From NCBI GenBank assembly GCA_963422685.1, contig OY730442.1, positions 2,418,001 to 2,482,000 on the forward strand: a stretch of 64,000 nt of DNA. Reading direction: 5' to 3'. The first letter of the stretch is position 1. Each line of letters opens with the position of its first letter. Both the position numbers and the translations under genes were made by a program. Below, piece by piece: positions 24,954-34,189 of this stretch. The stretch comes from Spongiihabitans sp963422685 (GTDB lineage Bacteria > Pseudomonadota > Gammaproteobacteria > Arenicellales > Poriferihabitantaceae). Under the pieces are notes generated by a model. That model was not told the DNA's origin. It made no database searches and worked only from the letters and a program-made list of their open reading frames with translations.

Positions 24954-26444
24954 TCACATCAATATAACCTCATATTGGGCCCGGTGATAATCTGGTTCAA
25001 CCTGCAGCCGAATTTCTTTTTTGATGAGCAGCGCCAGGTCAGCCACACCCGCGGATTCCTCTGTACGCAGCAGATCAACCACGTCCTGCGAAGCGGTTAT
25101 CAAACATTGTTTGGCCGGATATTGTCTGGCGTCAAACTGCCCGGCGGTGCGCAGCACTTCCCGGAAAATTTCATAACAAATGGTTTGCGGAGTTTTTCGG
25201 ATACCGCGGCCATGGCAGGCCGGACAAGGTTCGGTCAGCAATTGTTCCAGACTCTCGCTGGTGCGCTTGCGGGTTATTTCCACCAGTCCCAGGGCGGTCA
25301 TATTATTCGCCTGTGCCTGGTTGCTATCCCGCTGCAATTCGCCGTGCAGCGCAGCCATCACCTGATCGATATGTTCCTGCCTTGCCATATCGATGAAATC
25401 AATAATAATAATGCCGCCCAGATTCCGCACCCGAAGTTGACGCGCCAAAGCAGCGGCGGCTTCAAGGTTGGTTGTGAAAATTGTTTGCTCCAGGCTGCGA
25501 TTACCGACGAAACTTCCGGTATTCACATCAATTGTGGTCATGGCCTCGGTCTGGTCGATGGTCAGGTGGCCGCCGGACCTGAGCGGCACTTTTTTATCCA
25601 GGGCTCTTTGTAATTCCTCTTCTACGCCGTAAAGTTCAAAAATGGGCCGGTCACCCGGGTAATGTTCAATGCGGTTGAGTGCATCGGGTATCCAGTGCCG
25701 GGCAAAATCCTTTAATTGATGGTATATTTCTCGCGAATCGATCCGAACCTTTTCGATGTTATGCCATGCCAGATCGCGAATAGTACGCATGGCCAAAGGC
25801 AGGTTCTGGTGTACCAGCGCGGGTGCTTTGACTTCTTTCTGTTTGCGGGAGATGCTTTCCCGCACCCGACATAAAAAGGTGATATCGGATTCCAGTTGGT
25901 CGGCGGTGGCGTTTTCTCCTGCGGTTCGGACAATAAATCCACCGCTGGCGCGTATTTTCGACACCTGTTGTTTTAGCCGCGAGCGCAGCTTTTCCCGCAC
26001 CGCAGGGCCAGTGATGCGTTGCGAAACGCAGACATAGTCGGCATCCGGCAAAAACACCACGTTTCTTGCCGCAATACTGATTTGTGCGGTTAATCGTGCG
26101 CCCTTGCCACCCAGCGGGTCTTTGACAACCTGCACTAGAATTCGCTGGCCTTCAGCCAACATGGATGAAATATTGGTGTGCGGGTCGCATTGTTGCAGTT
26201 GATGCCTTCGGTGGCCGCGTGGAACCAGGTCATTAGCGTGTAAAAATGCGCTGCGTTCCATGCCAATGTTGATGAACGCGGCCTGCATTCCAGACAGCAC
26301 GCGAACCACAATACCCAGATAAATATTTCCAACCATGCTTTTATTCCCGGTACGCTCGATGAATATTTCCTGAAGCAGGCCATCCTCCACCATGGCCACC
26401 CGGGTTTCCCGGGGTGTGATATTAATCAGAACTTGTTCACGCAT
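24954..26444 (-). CDS. rng: Ribonuclease G
   Basis: 496 residues from the ATG at 26444 (MREQVLINITPRETRVAMVE), the canonical RNase G N-terminus; a TTG at 26471 would only add nine residues. An S1 RNA-binding domain occupies roughly residues 37-120. The catalytic DNase I-like region contains the metal aspartates in TTIDVNTG and IIIIDFIDMA. The zinc-link CPACHGRG lies near residue 407. RNase G matures the 5' end of 16S rRNA and degrades some mRNAs. Its start overlaps no gene, and the maf gene ends 17 bp upstream, as in the conserved maf-rng pairing of gammaproteobacteria. Confidence 0.94.
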   Translation of the reverse strand: MREQVLINITPRETRVAMVEDGLLQEIFIERTGNKSMVGNIYLGIVVRVLSGMQAAFINIGMERSAFLHANDLVPRGHRRHQLQQCDPHTNISSMLAEGQRILVQVVKDPLGGKGARLTAQISIAARNVVFLPDADYVCVSQRITGPAVREKLRSRLKQQVSKIRASGGFIVRTAGENATADQLESDITFLCRVRESISRKQKEVKAPALVHQNLPLAMRTIRDLAWHNIEKVRIDSREIYHQLKDFARHWIPDALNRIEHYPGDRPIFELYGVEEELQRALDKKVPLRSGGHLTIDQTEAMTTIDVNTGSFVGNRSLEQTIFTTNLEAAAALARQLRVRNLGGIIIIDFIDMARQEHIDQVMAALHGELQRDSNQAQANNMTALGLVEITRKRTSESLEQLLTEPCPACHGRGIRKTPQTICYEIFREVLRTAGQFDARQYPAKQCLITASQDVVDLLRTEESAGVADLALLIKKEIRLQVEPDYHRAQYEVILM

Positions 26445-26461
26445 TTTGTGCCTGGTTTGAA

Positions 26462-27025
26462 CTATCCACAATCATTCAAGAGCAGTAATTGATGAGTCTG
26501 CCAAAGCGGCAGGCCCATAACACCGCTATAGCTGCCTTCAAGACGGCTTACAAAGCTGCCTGCCTCGCCCTGAATGCCATAGGCTCCCGCCTTGTCATAG
26601 GGGTCAGCCGTATCGCAGTAGTTGGATATTTGCGCTGTGGATAATTCGGCGAATGTGACCCGTGTTTCACTCAACAGGCGTCGGCAACCCGAGTCGTCCA
26701 CTCGCGCAACGGCGGAGAATACGCAATGCGTCCGGCCGGATAATTTGTGCAGCATGCCGATTGCCTCGGCGCGGTTATCGGGTTTTCCTAAAATAATGTT
26801 TGCCAGCGCCACCGTAGTGTCACCTCCAAGTACCCGACAACCCCTTCCGAGCCGGTCATAAACCGACTGGGCTTTCAGCGCCGCCAGTCGCATGGTCATC
26901 TCTGCCGGAGATTCATTGCCGATAATGCTTTCATCCACATCGGCCTCGACTATGTCAAACTCCAAACCAAGCTGGGCCAGAAGCTGCTGTCGTCTCAAAG
27001 AGCGGGAGGCCAGGATCAGGCGCAT
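26462..27025 (-). CDS. maf: Maf-family nucleoside triphosphate pyrophosphatase
   Basis: 187 residues with the Maf signatures: N-terminal LILASRSLRRQQLL (phosphate-binding SxSxRR), an ESP turn near 38, GGDTTVAL near 69 with the catalytic aspartate, GKPDNRAEA, and SGRTHCVFSAVA. The family hydrolyses non-canonical or dTTP/UTP nucleotides to monophosphates, and by position this one is the YhdE type found next to rng. It lies 24 bp after rlmH on the same strand and directly precedes rng. Confidence 0.9.
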   Translation of the reverse strand: MRLILASRSLRRQQLLAQLGLEFDIVEADVDESIIGNESPAEMTMRLAALKAQSVYDRLGRGCRVLGGDTTVALANIILGKPDNRAEAIGMLHKLSGRTHCVFSAVARVDDSGCRRLLSETRVTFAELSTAQISNYCDTADPYDKAGAYGIQGEAGSFVSRLEGSYSGVMGLPLWQTHQLLLLNDCG

Positions 27026-27049
27026 GACAAAAATCGCTTTGCAGAAATT

Positions 27050-27520
27050 TTAACGGTGATAGGGCAGGCCCTGCAAAATGGAGAAACAGCGATACAACTG
27101 CTCTGCCAAAACCACACGCACCAGAGGATGGGCAAGGGTGAGTTCAGACAGTGACCAGGTTTCATCGGCATGTTTAATAAAATCATCGCTCAGACCATCC
27201 GGTCCGCCCACAACCAGGGCAATGTGTTGGCCGGATTCCAGCCAGTTTCTGATTTTTTCCGAGAACTGCAAGGTGCTCCATGATTTGCCCGATCGGTCCA
27301 GGGCGATAACCTGCGCTTGGCCGGGCAGGGCGTGCCCGATTTTTTTCTCTTCGGATTGAATAATGCGGGGAATGTCTGCATTTTTCCGCCGTTTGATCGC
27401 AGGAATTTCAATCAACTCCAATCGCGCGTACCGGTGAATTCTTTGTTCGTATTCCCGGTATCCCCGCGCAACCCATTGCGGCATTTTTTCACCGACCACA
27501 ATCAGCGATATTCCAGGCAT
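27050..27520 (-). CDS. rlmH: 23S rRNA (pseudouridine-1915-N3) methyltransferase
   Basis: 156 residues from the ATG at 27520 (MPGISLIVVGEKMPQWVARGY), the standard RlmH length. The frame is open further upstream, but that part overlaps rsfS and is not family sequence. The SPOUT features are VGGPDGLSDDF near residue 105 and the C-terminal trefoil-knot segment LAHPLVRVVLAEQLYR. The enzyme methylates pseudouridine 1915 in helix 69 of 23S rRNA. Four bp separate it from rsfS, the usual partner. Confidence 0.94.
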   Translation of the reverse strand: MPGISLIVVGEKMPQWVARGYREYEQRIHRYARLELIEIPAIKRRKNADIPRIIQSEEKKIGHALPGQAQVIALDRSGKSWSTLQFSEKIRNWLESGQHIALVVGGPDGLSDDFIKHADETWSLSELTLAHPLVRVVLAEQLYRCFSILQGLPYHR

Positions 27521-27524
27521 GACT

Positions 27525-27914
27525 TCACAGGTGCTGATTTGCGGCAGTTTGCTCGGATTTGGCCAGCGTTGCATCCCACAGGCTTTCAAGGTCGAAATGT
27601 CTGCGGGATTTGTCGCGCATGACATGTACCACTACATCAACAAAATCCACCAGCACCCAATCCCGGGATTGCTCGCCTTCCATACCGAGCGGCTTGCAGT
27701 GCTTTTCCAGCATGAACTCAAGCAGCCGCTCCACCATGGTTTTCACATGACGGTCCGATGTACCGGTCGCCACGATCATATAATCGGTGATGTCGGTCAG
27801 TTTTCGCACATCCAGTGTCCTGATGTCCAGGCCTTTGGCATCTTCCAGAGACGCCACAACCAGGTTGCACATGGCTTTTGATTGCGGGAGGTGGTTGGGA
27901 ATTCTTTTGTTCAT
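27525..27914 (-). CDS. rsfS: Ribosomal silencing factor
   Basis: 129 residues from the ATG at 27914. The frame extends upstream to 27986 but would overlap nadD. The DUF143 core includes LEDAKGLDIRTLDVRKLTDI, DYMIVATGTSDRHVKTM and WVLVDFVDVVVHVM, all typical of RsfS, which binds L14 and blocks subunit joining in stationary phase. It is placed 4 bp after nadD and 4 bp before rlmH, the conserved nadD-rsfS-rlmH unit. Confidence 0.94.
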   Translation of the reverse strand: MNKRIPNHLPQSKAMCNLVVASLEDAKGLDIRTLDVRKLTDITDYMIVATGTSDRHVKTMVERLLEFMLEKHCKPLGMEGEQSRDWVLVDFVDVVVHVMRDKSRRHFDLESLWDATLAKSEQTAANQHL

Positions 27915-27918
27915 CCGG

Positions 27919-28593
27919 CTAATTCGCCCTGTCGCATGGTAAAAATTTCTCTTGTCGAAAATGCAGGTACAAATTATTGGTATCAATATAATTCCACACC
28001 GACTGCGGCATCATTGGGCTTACGTCAATGCCCCGAGCCAGACCGCAGCGAATTTCTGTGGCGGAGACCGGGTTGGGGATGATATTGACTTGAAAAATTT
28101 TGCCGGATTTGAACCGTTTTAAATCTTCAATGGACTCGGTATAACGCGCTTTCCACCAGCCCGGCAACGGGTCGGGGGGATTCCAGCCACCGCGCCGCAT
28201 TACCAGAAAATGAACCGATGCCAGTAATTCCCGCCACCTGTACCAACTCTCCAGCCCCAGCAAAGCATCAACTCCCAGAATCACGCAATAGCATTTGGCC
28301 GCATCTTCGGCCTGAAACGATTTTACCGTGTCGTAGGTATAGGAAGGCGCATCGCGTCTGGTCTCCCGATCATCCACGTCGAACTGCGGATGATTGGCGA
28401 CAGCCAGTGCCACCATCTCCAAACGTTGCTGTGCGCTGGCGCCAGGTCTGCCCCGATGCGGCGGTACCGCGGTGGGAACGAAGCATATTCGTTCCAGCGC
28501 ACAATGATTATAAACGGTGGTTACGCTTTGCAGATGACCATTATGAACCGGGTCAAAGGTGCCGCCGAAAATACCGTATAGTTTATTGCGCAT
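27919..28593 (-). CDS. nadD: Nicotinate-nucleotide adenylyltransferase
   Basis: 224 residues. The nucleotidyltransferase motif FGGTFDPVHNGHL is at residues 9-21 and the second signature VSATEIRCGLA near the C-terminus corresponds to the ISSTxIR motif. It transfers AMP from ATP to nicotinate mononucleotide in NAD synthesis. The start is the ATG at 28593, 54 bp after the thioredoxin-like gene. It leads the compact nadD-rsfS-rlmH-maf-rng unit. Confidence 0.94.
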   Translation of the reverse strand: MRNKLYGIFGGTFDPVHNGHLQSVTTVYNHCALERICFVPTAVPPHRGRPGASAQQRLEMVALAVANHPQFDVDDRETRRDAPSYTYDTVKSFQAEDAAKCYCVILGVDALLGLESWYRWRELLASVHFLVMRRGGWNPPDPLPGWWKARYTESIEDLKRFKSGKIFQVNIIPNPVSATEIRCGLARGIDVSPMMPQSVWNYIDTNNLYLHFRQEKFLPCDRAN

Positions 28594-28647
28594 TAATGGC
28601 CGGTGATCAATATGGCGGTTAATATGGCTGCTGGCGCCGTGGTCTGT

Positions 28648-29178
28648 TCATGGTGCCAGTAACGCCAGAATCTGGTTTCGTGATTTATCACTGTTCCAGT
28701 CCCTCGGCCCGACACCGCCAAATACAAACGCGCCCTGTCTGTCTACCAGCAGCGTTGCCGGTAATCCGGAAACCTGATAGTCCATCGCCACGCTGGTGGT
28801 GGGGTCAAGCAGCAACGGAAAACTGAAATCAATGCCAATCCGTTCAATGAATGTGTTTATCACACTTTTCTCTTCACCCATATTGACGGCGAGTATTTCA
28901 AATGGCTGGTCGGCCAGGAATGCCTTTAATGCCTGCATGGTGGGCATTTCCTCAATGCAGGGAGGACACCATGTTGCCCAGAAATTTATCATCACTATGC
29001 TGCCTCGGTAACTTTCCAGCGAAACTTTATTACCGTTATGGTCGGTGAGTGTGAACAGCGGGACAAAGCGCGGGGCGGAAGGAGAGTCAGACTCGGCGTC
29101 CTGCTGGGCATTCAGTGGTGCGCCGGACAGGCAGACCAATGCCAGCGCAATGTTAATACGGTTAAACCAATGTTTCAT
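28648..29178 (-). CDS. TlpA-like periplasmic thiol:disulfide oxidoreductase
   Basis: 176 residues. A signal peptide ends near residue 24 (PLNA before QQDAES). The thioredoxin fold has NFWATWCPPCIEEMP with the redox pair C71-xx-C74, and a cis-proline-like region near GLPATLLVD. The WCPPC form and periplasmic location match the TlpA/ResA/CcmG group, which reduce disulfides during cytochrome c or cuproenzyme maturation. The adjacent upstream CopD-like gene and a downstream cytochrome gene suit this, but no cytochrome maturation genes are present in the window. Confidence 0.86.
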   Translation of the reverse strand: MKHWFNRINIALALVCLSGAPLNAQQDAESDSPSAPRFVPLFTLTDHNGNKVSLESYRGSIVMINFWATWCPPCIEEMPTMQALKAFLADQPFEILAVNMGEEKSVINTFIERIGIDFSFPLLLDPTTSVAMDYQVSGLPATLLVDRQGAFVFGGVGPRDWNSDKSRNQILALLAP

Positions 29179-29221
29179 CGCAGGTGATCATTTAAAAACC
29201 GGGTGAAATTAATGGCGGCGC

Positions 29222-29689
29222 CTAAATTCTGTCAGCCAGCCCGATGGCCACAACAATGACCAGAATGCCCAGGCTCAAATTAACCGCAACCAGTTTGCGG
29301 ATGGTGCCCAGAGCGTAAGCGGCGACTTCCCATTTTTCATCTTCAACACTGCGACAAAGGTGCTGAAACGGCGCGGCGTACACAAACTTGAAAATCACAA
29401 TCATTACCACAGCCAGCCCGAGCATCAGATAAACATGAATACCTGTGGCGGAAAACCCGCCCAGCAAAAATATCATGTAAAAACCGGTGGCCAGCAAGAC
29501 CACGATACAAAGCCACACCCAAGGGAAAAACTTCTTGAAAGTGCCCGCCCAGATAGCAAGACGTTGCGGGCCCTGGATCGTTTCGGCAATGGATTCCAGG
29601 GCCGGACGAAGCAGACAATAAGCGAAAAACATGCCGCCAATCCAGATCACTGCGGCCAGAATATGCAATGTCAGCGCGATGGAAAACAT
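29222..29689 (-). CDS. CopD-like integral membrane protein
   Basis: 155 residues from the ATG at 29689; a TTG at 29704 would add five residues and neither start has a strong ribosome-binding site. It has four predicted membrane helices: about 5-25 (ALTLHILAAVIWIGGMFFAY), 58-78, 82-105 and 130-150. The HxxAAVIWIGGMFF opening and the conserved histidines are typical of the CopD superfamily. The family includes copper-uptake-linked membrane proteins, but most short members are uncharacterised. It is 43 bp upstream of the TlpA-like gene and probably co-transcribed. Confidence 0.72.
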   Translation of the reverse strand: MFSIALTLHILAAVIWIGGMFFAYCLLRPALESIAETIQGPQRLAIWAGTFKKFFPWVWLCIVVLLATGFYMIFLLGGFSATGIHVYLMLGLAVVMIVIFKFVYAAPFQHLCRSVEDEKWEVAAYALGTIRKLVAVNLSLGILVIVVAIGLADRI

Positions 29690-29716
29690 GATGTGGGTCC
29701 ACAATGATTCAATGTT

Positions 29717-30187
29717 TCAGCTTCTGGTTGCAGTAATTATGATCTGCCAGCGCAGGGTGCCCACCGGATTGGACAAACCGAACGACAGTGTTTGGGAAAT
29801 ATCCCGGGCCTGGCCGGGTGGGATTTTTACATTAACCCGCTGGTCATTCTGGCCAATGACCTGGCATTCGTCGTCAGATTCTCCCGCGCAGTCCAGCATG
29901 GTAATACTCACCACCGATTCCTTGAGCATGACGGATTGATTGGTATTTACCAGTCTCGCGCTCAAGCGGTGGCCGCCGCCGTAGGACGGGATAATTACCG
30001 GATTCTCAATGCGGATATCTTCAACCGGTAATTTTGACTGGTTCAGCCGCGCTATATCCGTAGTGCTGAACACAATTACCGCCGCACCAATAACCAGCGC
30101 ACCCAACAGACTAAAAGCGACCCTCGGATAAAACCGCGACATAAACAGGATTGCGGCGACCATGACCGCCAATAAAACCCATTGCAT
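29717..30187 (-). CDS. Hypothetical membrane-anchored protein
   Basis: 156 residues. Two N-terminal membrane helices (residues 1-16 and 25-43) are followed by a beta-rich domain of about 110 residues with SARLVNTNQSVMLKESVVSI and VKIPPGQARDISQTL. The layout recalls FxLYD- or DUF3426-like extracytoplasmic domains that describe protein-protein contacts, but I cannot assign a family. A cysteine pair (LDCAGESDDECQV) could form a disulfide. It opens the long minus-strand gene series and is 27 bp upstream of the CopD-like gene. Confidence 0.68.
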   Translation of the reverse strand: MQWVLLAVMVAAILFMSRFYPRVAFSLLGALVIGAAVIVFSTTDIARLNQSKLPVEDIRIENPVIIPSYGGGHRLSARLVNTNQSVMLKESVVSITMLDCAGESDDECQVIGQNDQRVNVKIPPGQARDISQTLSFGLSNPVGTLRWQIIITATRS

Positions 30188-30379
30188 AATTCACCGTGTC
30201 CGCTATAGCAATTAAATCAAATCCCAAGATAGCGTTTTGGGCGCCAATTCTCAATCAAAATTACAAGAATTTTTCGGGGCTGAATAAAACTGCCGTTACC
30301 CGGGGAACCGGGGAAAGCGCAGAGCGATTAGGGCAGGCTGATTTTGCAAAATCATCAATTTCCATGTTGATGACATGGC

Positions 30380-30414
30380 AAAAAAAGCCCGTCGCTGATT
30401 TCGTGACGGGCTTT
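30380..30414 (-). terminator. Rho-independent terminator after the BCCT transporter gene
   Basis: On the minus strand, AAAGCCCGTC pairs with GACGGGCTTT around an 11-base loop and is followed by a seven-T run, 26 bp past the stop at 30440. It is the clearest intrinsic terminator in the window. Because the stem is flanked by A/T on both sides it may act weakly in the other direction too. Confidence 0.85.
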
Positions 30415-30439
30415 CGATATACCTGCCAGGCCTGTCGCT

Positions 30440-32164
30440 TTACTGGCTGGAGCGCATTCCGTCTCTGACCAGCGCCTTGATCAATGCAATCCCCATCAGA
30501 ATCATCATGAATGAGAAAGGAATCGCCCCCACTATCATGGCGGCCTGAATTGCATTTAAACCGCCGGCCAGTAACAGCGCTCCAATTACCGCAGTCAGAA
30601 TCAGCCCCCAGATGATAATGTGGCTGCTGCCGGCTGATCCGGTTTCACCGCCTGCGTTGATGGTGTTGACCACCAGTACGGCGGAGTCAGCCGAAGTCAC
30701 CAGGTAGGTAAGCAGCAAAATAACGATCAATACCGACATGACAGTGGCCAAACCGGACGACAGCATGATGTTGATTACTTCATAAAGCTGCGCGGTCAGG
30801 CTTTGGGCGTAAATGCGACCATCTGCCACACCGCTTAATTCAAGATCAATTGCAGTCCCGCCCAGCAAGGTGAACCAAAGGAAACACATCAGCGAAGGAG
30901 CCAGAATCGCACCTAAAACAAACTCGCGAATGGTGCGGTTTTTGGAAATACGCGCCAGGAAGATACCGACGAAAGGTGCGAATGCAATCCACCATGCCCA
31001 GTAGAAAATGGACCACCAGCCCTGCCATTCACCAGGGCTGCCGGAACCTTCAGCCGGGAAGACAGTGAAAGTCAGCGCCGGAAGATGGATAAGATAACTG
31101 AAAATACCCTTGCCCAGTATTTCCAGGGCAAACATGGTTGCACCAAATACCATAAAGAACGCCAGCAGCCCGAACGACAACACCATATTGATGTTGCTCA
31201 GCCATTTAATCCCTCTGCCCACCCCGGACAAGGCAGAAGCCGTAGAGCAAAGCATGACAACGCCAAGGGCAACCAGCAATGCCGCCGTAGTCGGTTCGCC
31301 GTCGGTCACAAGCCAGGTCGCACCGGTAATGTTGTAGATTCCTGATGCGAACGAGGCAAGGCCAAGCCCGATGGTTTGGGAAATACCGAGAATGGTGGCA
31401 ACGACGGCCGTGATGTCTACGATATGACCGACCGGTCCTTCCAGACTTTTGCCGAACAGCGGGGTCAGGGTGGAACGAATCGTCAAAGGCAGTCCGCGTG
31501 AATAACTGACAAAGGCCAGCGATATGCCCACTAGCGCATAACACGCCCATGCACCGACACCCCAGTGTAAAAACGAATAGCGATAAACCGCGTCTATAGT
31601 GGATTCGGTTTTTGGAATAGTCAGACCGTCGATGGCGGTAATGACTCCCGCCTGAACCTGGGCGGCATATTCGGCCCAAAGGTCGGCGCCTTCTGCCAGA
31701 GTAACATTGGCGGCGGTGAATGCGGCGCGAACTGCTTCAGCACTCATTCTAATATCGGGGTTGTCGCCCATGTGCCACATCGGTTCGCCGGTTGCATAGC
31801 CCAACATGCCGATACCGATACCGGCGCCAAACATCATGGAGAACCAGGAAAAGTTTGAAAATTCCGGTACGCCGTCCGGGCTACCCAATTTGGTTTTTCC
31901 CCATCTGGGATAGATCGAAATTACCAGACAGACCATGACGAAAAATGCCACTGCCCAGGTATAGTAATAATTCAGATGGGCGAATGACCAGTTTTTCATA
32001 TCGCCCAGTATCCTGCCCGCTGATTCGGGAAAAATAGCGGCCCAGATCACGATCAGTGCAATCAGAATCTTTGACGCCAAAGCGACTTTATTGTTGAAGC
32101 CTTTATAGAATCCCGAGTCAGCAAGACCGATATTAAGCGTTGTTAAAGGAGGTTGAATTGCCAT
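30440..32164 (-). CDS. BCCT-family betaine/carnitine/choline transporter
   Basis: 574 residues from the ATG at 32164 (MAIQPPLTTLN); the frame is open 32 codons further upstream but without family sequence. About 12 membrane helices. The family signature FYWAWWIAFAPFVGIF followed by ARISKNRTIREFVLG is present, as are MFGAGIGIGMLGYATGEP and MWHMGDNP. These match glycine-betaine, choline or carnitine importers driven by sodium or proton gradients. Substrate cannot be told; the GIGIGMLGYATGEP region and length fit the betaine/choline branch. It probably serves osmoprotection. It has its own terminator and no partner genes. Confidence 0.9.
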   Translation of the reverse strand: MAIQPPLTTLNIGLADSGFYKGFNNKVALASKILIALIVIWAAIFPESAGRILGDMKNWSFAHLNYYYTWAVAFFVMVCLVISIYPRWGKTKLGSPDGVPEFSNFSWFSMMFGAGIGIGMLGYATGEPMWHMGDNPDIRMSAEAVRAAFTAANVTLAEGADLWAEYAAQVQAGVITAIDGLTIPKTESTIDAVYRYSFLHWGVGAWACYALVGISLAFVSYSRGLPLTIRSTLTPLFGKSLEGPVGHIVDITAVVATILGISQTIGLGLASFASGIYNITGATWLVTDGEPTTAALLVALGVVMLCSTASALSGVGRGIKWLSNINMVLSFGLLAFFMVFGATMFALEILGKGIFSYLIHLPALTFTVFPAEGSGSPGEWQGWWSIFYWAWWIAFAPFVGIFLARISKNRTIREFVLGAILAPSLMCFLWFTLLGGTAIDLELSGVADGRIYAQSLTAQLYEVINIMLSSGLATVMSVLIVILLLTYLVTSADSAVLVVNTINAGGETGSAGSSHIIIWGLILTAVIGALLLAGGLNAIQAAMIVGAIPFSFMMILMGIALIKALVRDGMRSSQ

Positions 32165-32823
32165 AGTAAATTTTCCAGAGGTAGTTATAAGGTTACAAGA
32201 TTTGCCGTGAGGGGGAATAAAAATCTGATTTAAGTAAACAATTATTATTGATGACGGCAATTATTATCGGTGACGGCAGCCAGAACCAGCTAATTTCCGC
32301 ACCATGCCCGAGAGTGTACCTTGATTTGCACTCCCCGGAAAGCTGATGGTATGAAGCGGCATCAAAAGCAACACGGGCTTGGGTGCCTTTTCTGATAAAT
32401 CCTGATTGAACAATGAGAATACCGCAGAGGCTAGGAACAAGGATGAAACCACTCTTAATCCCTGGGCGGTTGGCGGGTTTGGACATTAATTGACCCAATT
32501 GCCATCCGCAGCCGTTTCCAATGTGATTTCTGTCACCAGGTTGCTGAATTCATCTTCGCTGAACAGGCGTGATTGCGCAGCGGCGGCAATGTGCTTTGCG
32601 CGTTTTCAGGTTTTCTTCTCCCGACTTTTCCGGGTTCAGGGTGAAGATGTCTTGTGGGAAGTGGCTATTGGTTAATTTTCAGACGCGGCTATCCGTACCT
32701 GGCATGATTACGGCAGTGACGATGATGTTGCGTTGATACGCAAGGATATTCCGGTTTTACTTTGGATTGCTGCTGTGCACAATGCGTAAGGTGGGGGTTG
32801 CTGTCTTGCGGTAATTAGGTTAG
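32165..32823. other. Intergenic stretch without a supported gene
   Basis: About 660 bp upstream of the BCCT gene. Short frames on both strands lack ribosome-binding sites and recognisable sequence. It probably contains the BCCT promoter and eroded DNA linked to the Fic fragment that follows. Only a short direct repeat at 32239 stands out. Confidence 0.5.
32239..32276. repeat. Imperfect 19-bp tandem direct repeat
   Basis: Two adjacent 19-bp copies (32239-32257 and 32258-32276) of CAATTATTATYGRTGACGG match at 17 of 19 positions. It lies 75 bp upstream of the BCCT start, so it could be a regulator-binding site, or a chance duplication. Confidence 0.5.
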
Positions 32824-32961
32824 CCACAAAACATAAAGCTGGCACCAGAATTCGAAGCTGCCTGGCTGCATCACAAATTGTTCCTTGTCCACCCTTTTCA
32901 GGACGGTAATGGGCAGGTTTCGCGATTATTGATGTCGCTGCCATACATAAATAGAGAATAG
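32824..32961 (+). pseudogene. Fragment of a Fic-domain protein
   Basis: A 45-codon open stretch, between a TAG at 32821 and a TAG at 32959, encodes PEFEAAWLHHKLFLVHPFQD and then GNGQVSRLLMSL. This matches the core of Fic AMP-transferases (HPFxDGNGRxxR), preceded by the AAWLHH helix common in chromosomal Fic proteins. The conserved arginine after GNG is glutamine here. There is no start codon, no inhibitory helix and no flanking Fic sequence in frame, so only a relic of the active-site region remains. Confidence 0.7.
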
Positions 32962-33154
32962 AGAGGTGATTGGACACGCAGAAGCTGTATATCTGGAGCA
33001 GTTTTTTACTGTGGTACTGGACAACTTCGGCCCATATTTCCATACATGGTCGAGAAATGCTGTCTGGCCAGTTGGAGCTGAACCAGTGTGCCTTCACGGA
33101 TGGCCACGCCGGGTACTACTAATGATGAATTTATGTAGCCTGAAACCGGGCTGT

Positions 33155-34093
33155 TTATTCCGAAAAATCCGGCAGCAATGCCGCAACGAAATCTTTCGCG
33201 TCAAAGGGTTTTAAATCAGCCATGCCCTCGCCGACCCCGATAAACTTTATCGGCAGCCTGAATTTTTCGGCCAAAGCGATGACCACACCGCCGCGTGCAG
33301 TACCGTCCAGTTTGGTAATACATAATCCGGTCAGCCCAATGGTTTTTTGAAAATTTTCCACTTGGGACAATACGTTTTGCCCGTTTCCTGCATCAACCGT
33401 AATCAAAACCTCGTGGGGAGCATTTGCATTCGCTTTTTCAAGCACCCGTTTGATCTTTTCCAATTGCGCCATTAAATCCATCCGGGTATGTTGTCTGCCG
33501 GCCGAATCCACCAGCAGATAATCCATGCGGCGTGCCGATGCCGCGCTATAGGCATCGTATGCCACCGCCGCCGCATCGGCGCCATGGGACTGGGCCACCA
33601 CCGGAATATCCAGCCGTTTTCCCCAGCTCTGGAGCTGCTCGATCGCCGCCGCCCGAAACGTGTCGCAGGCGGCCATCATCACCTTATGCCCGGAATTCTT
33701 GTAATGGTTGGCCATCTTTGCCAGCGTGGTAGTTTTGCCGACTCCGTTTACCCCTACCATTAATATCACATGGGGCTTGCCAGGGTGCCGGGGTTGCAGA
33801 TTATTTGTTTGCTGGTGATCATTAAATTCCAGGATTTCCGTTATTGTTTCTCTCAATCCATGCAGCAATTGCTGCGGGGTCGTGTATTGTTCCTGTTTCG
33901 ATTTTGCCCGCATACCGGCTAATAATGTTTGACTGGTCTGGACCCCGAGGTCTGCCATTAACAATTGCTCTTCAATTTCTTCGTAGCGGGATTCATCCAC
34001 GGCGGTATTGCCTTTGAATATCCCGGACAATCCTGCGGACAGCGATTGTCTGGTTCTGGAAAGTCGTGCAAAAAGTCCTGCGCCTGGAGCCAT
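33155..34093 (-). CDS. ftsY: Signal recognition particle receptor
   Basis: 312 residues comprising the NG domain: a helical N domain (about 1-90) and an SRP GTPase G domain with GVNGVGKTTTLAKMA (P-loop, near 115), DTFRAAAIEQL, LLVDSAGRQHTRMDLM, ITKLDGTARGG and the closing GVGEGMADLKPFD. The acidic N-terminal A domain found in some gammaproteobacteria is missing, giving a short FtsY. It receives SRP-ribosome complexes at the inner membrane. Divergent from rsmD, the arrangement usual in gammaproteobacteria, where ftsE and ftsX often follow; they are absent here. Confidence 0.95.
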   Translation of the reverse strand: MAPGAGLFARLSRTRQSLSAGLSGIFKGNTAVDESRYEEIEEQLLMADLGVQTSQTLLAGMRAKSKQEQYTTPQQLLHGLRETITEILEFNDHQQTNNLQPRHPGKPHVILMVGVNGVGKTTTLAKMANHYKNSGHKVMMAACDTFRAAAIEQLQSWGKRLDIPVVAQSHGADAAAVAYDAYSAASARRMDYLLVDSAGRQHTRMDLMAQLEKIKRVLEKANANAPHEVLITVDAGNGQNVLSQVENFQKTIGLTGLCITKLDGTARGGVVIALAEKFRLPIKFIGVGEGMADLKPFDAKDFVAALLPDFSE

Positions 34094-34189
34094 TGTCTGT
34101 TTTTGGTTGTGTCAGGTTTGGTTGTGAGGGCTGATTGATTGGGATGCACAATGCAACACAGGTATCGTATCATTGTCAGTTAAAATTTT

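Noticed and set aside
32708..33097. Minus-strand 129-codon ORF near ftsY
   Set aside because: It is antisense to the Fic fragment and has neither a ribosome-binding site nor family-like sequence.
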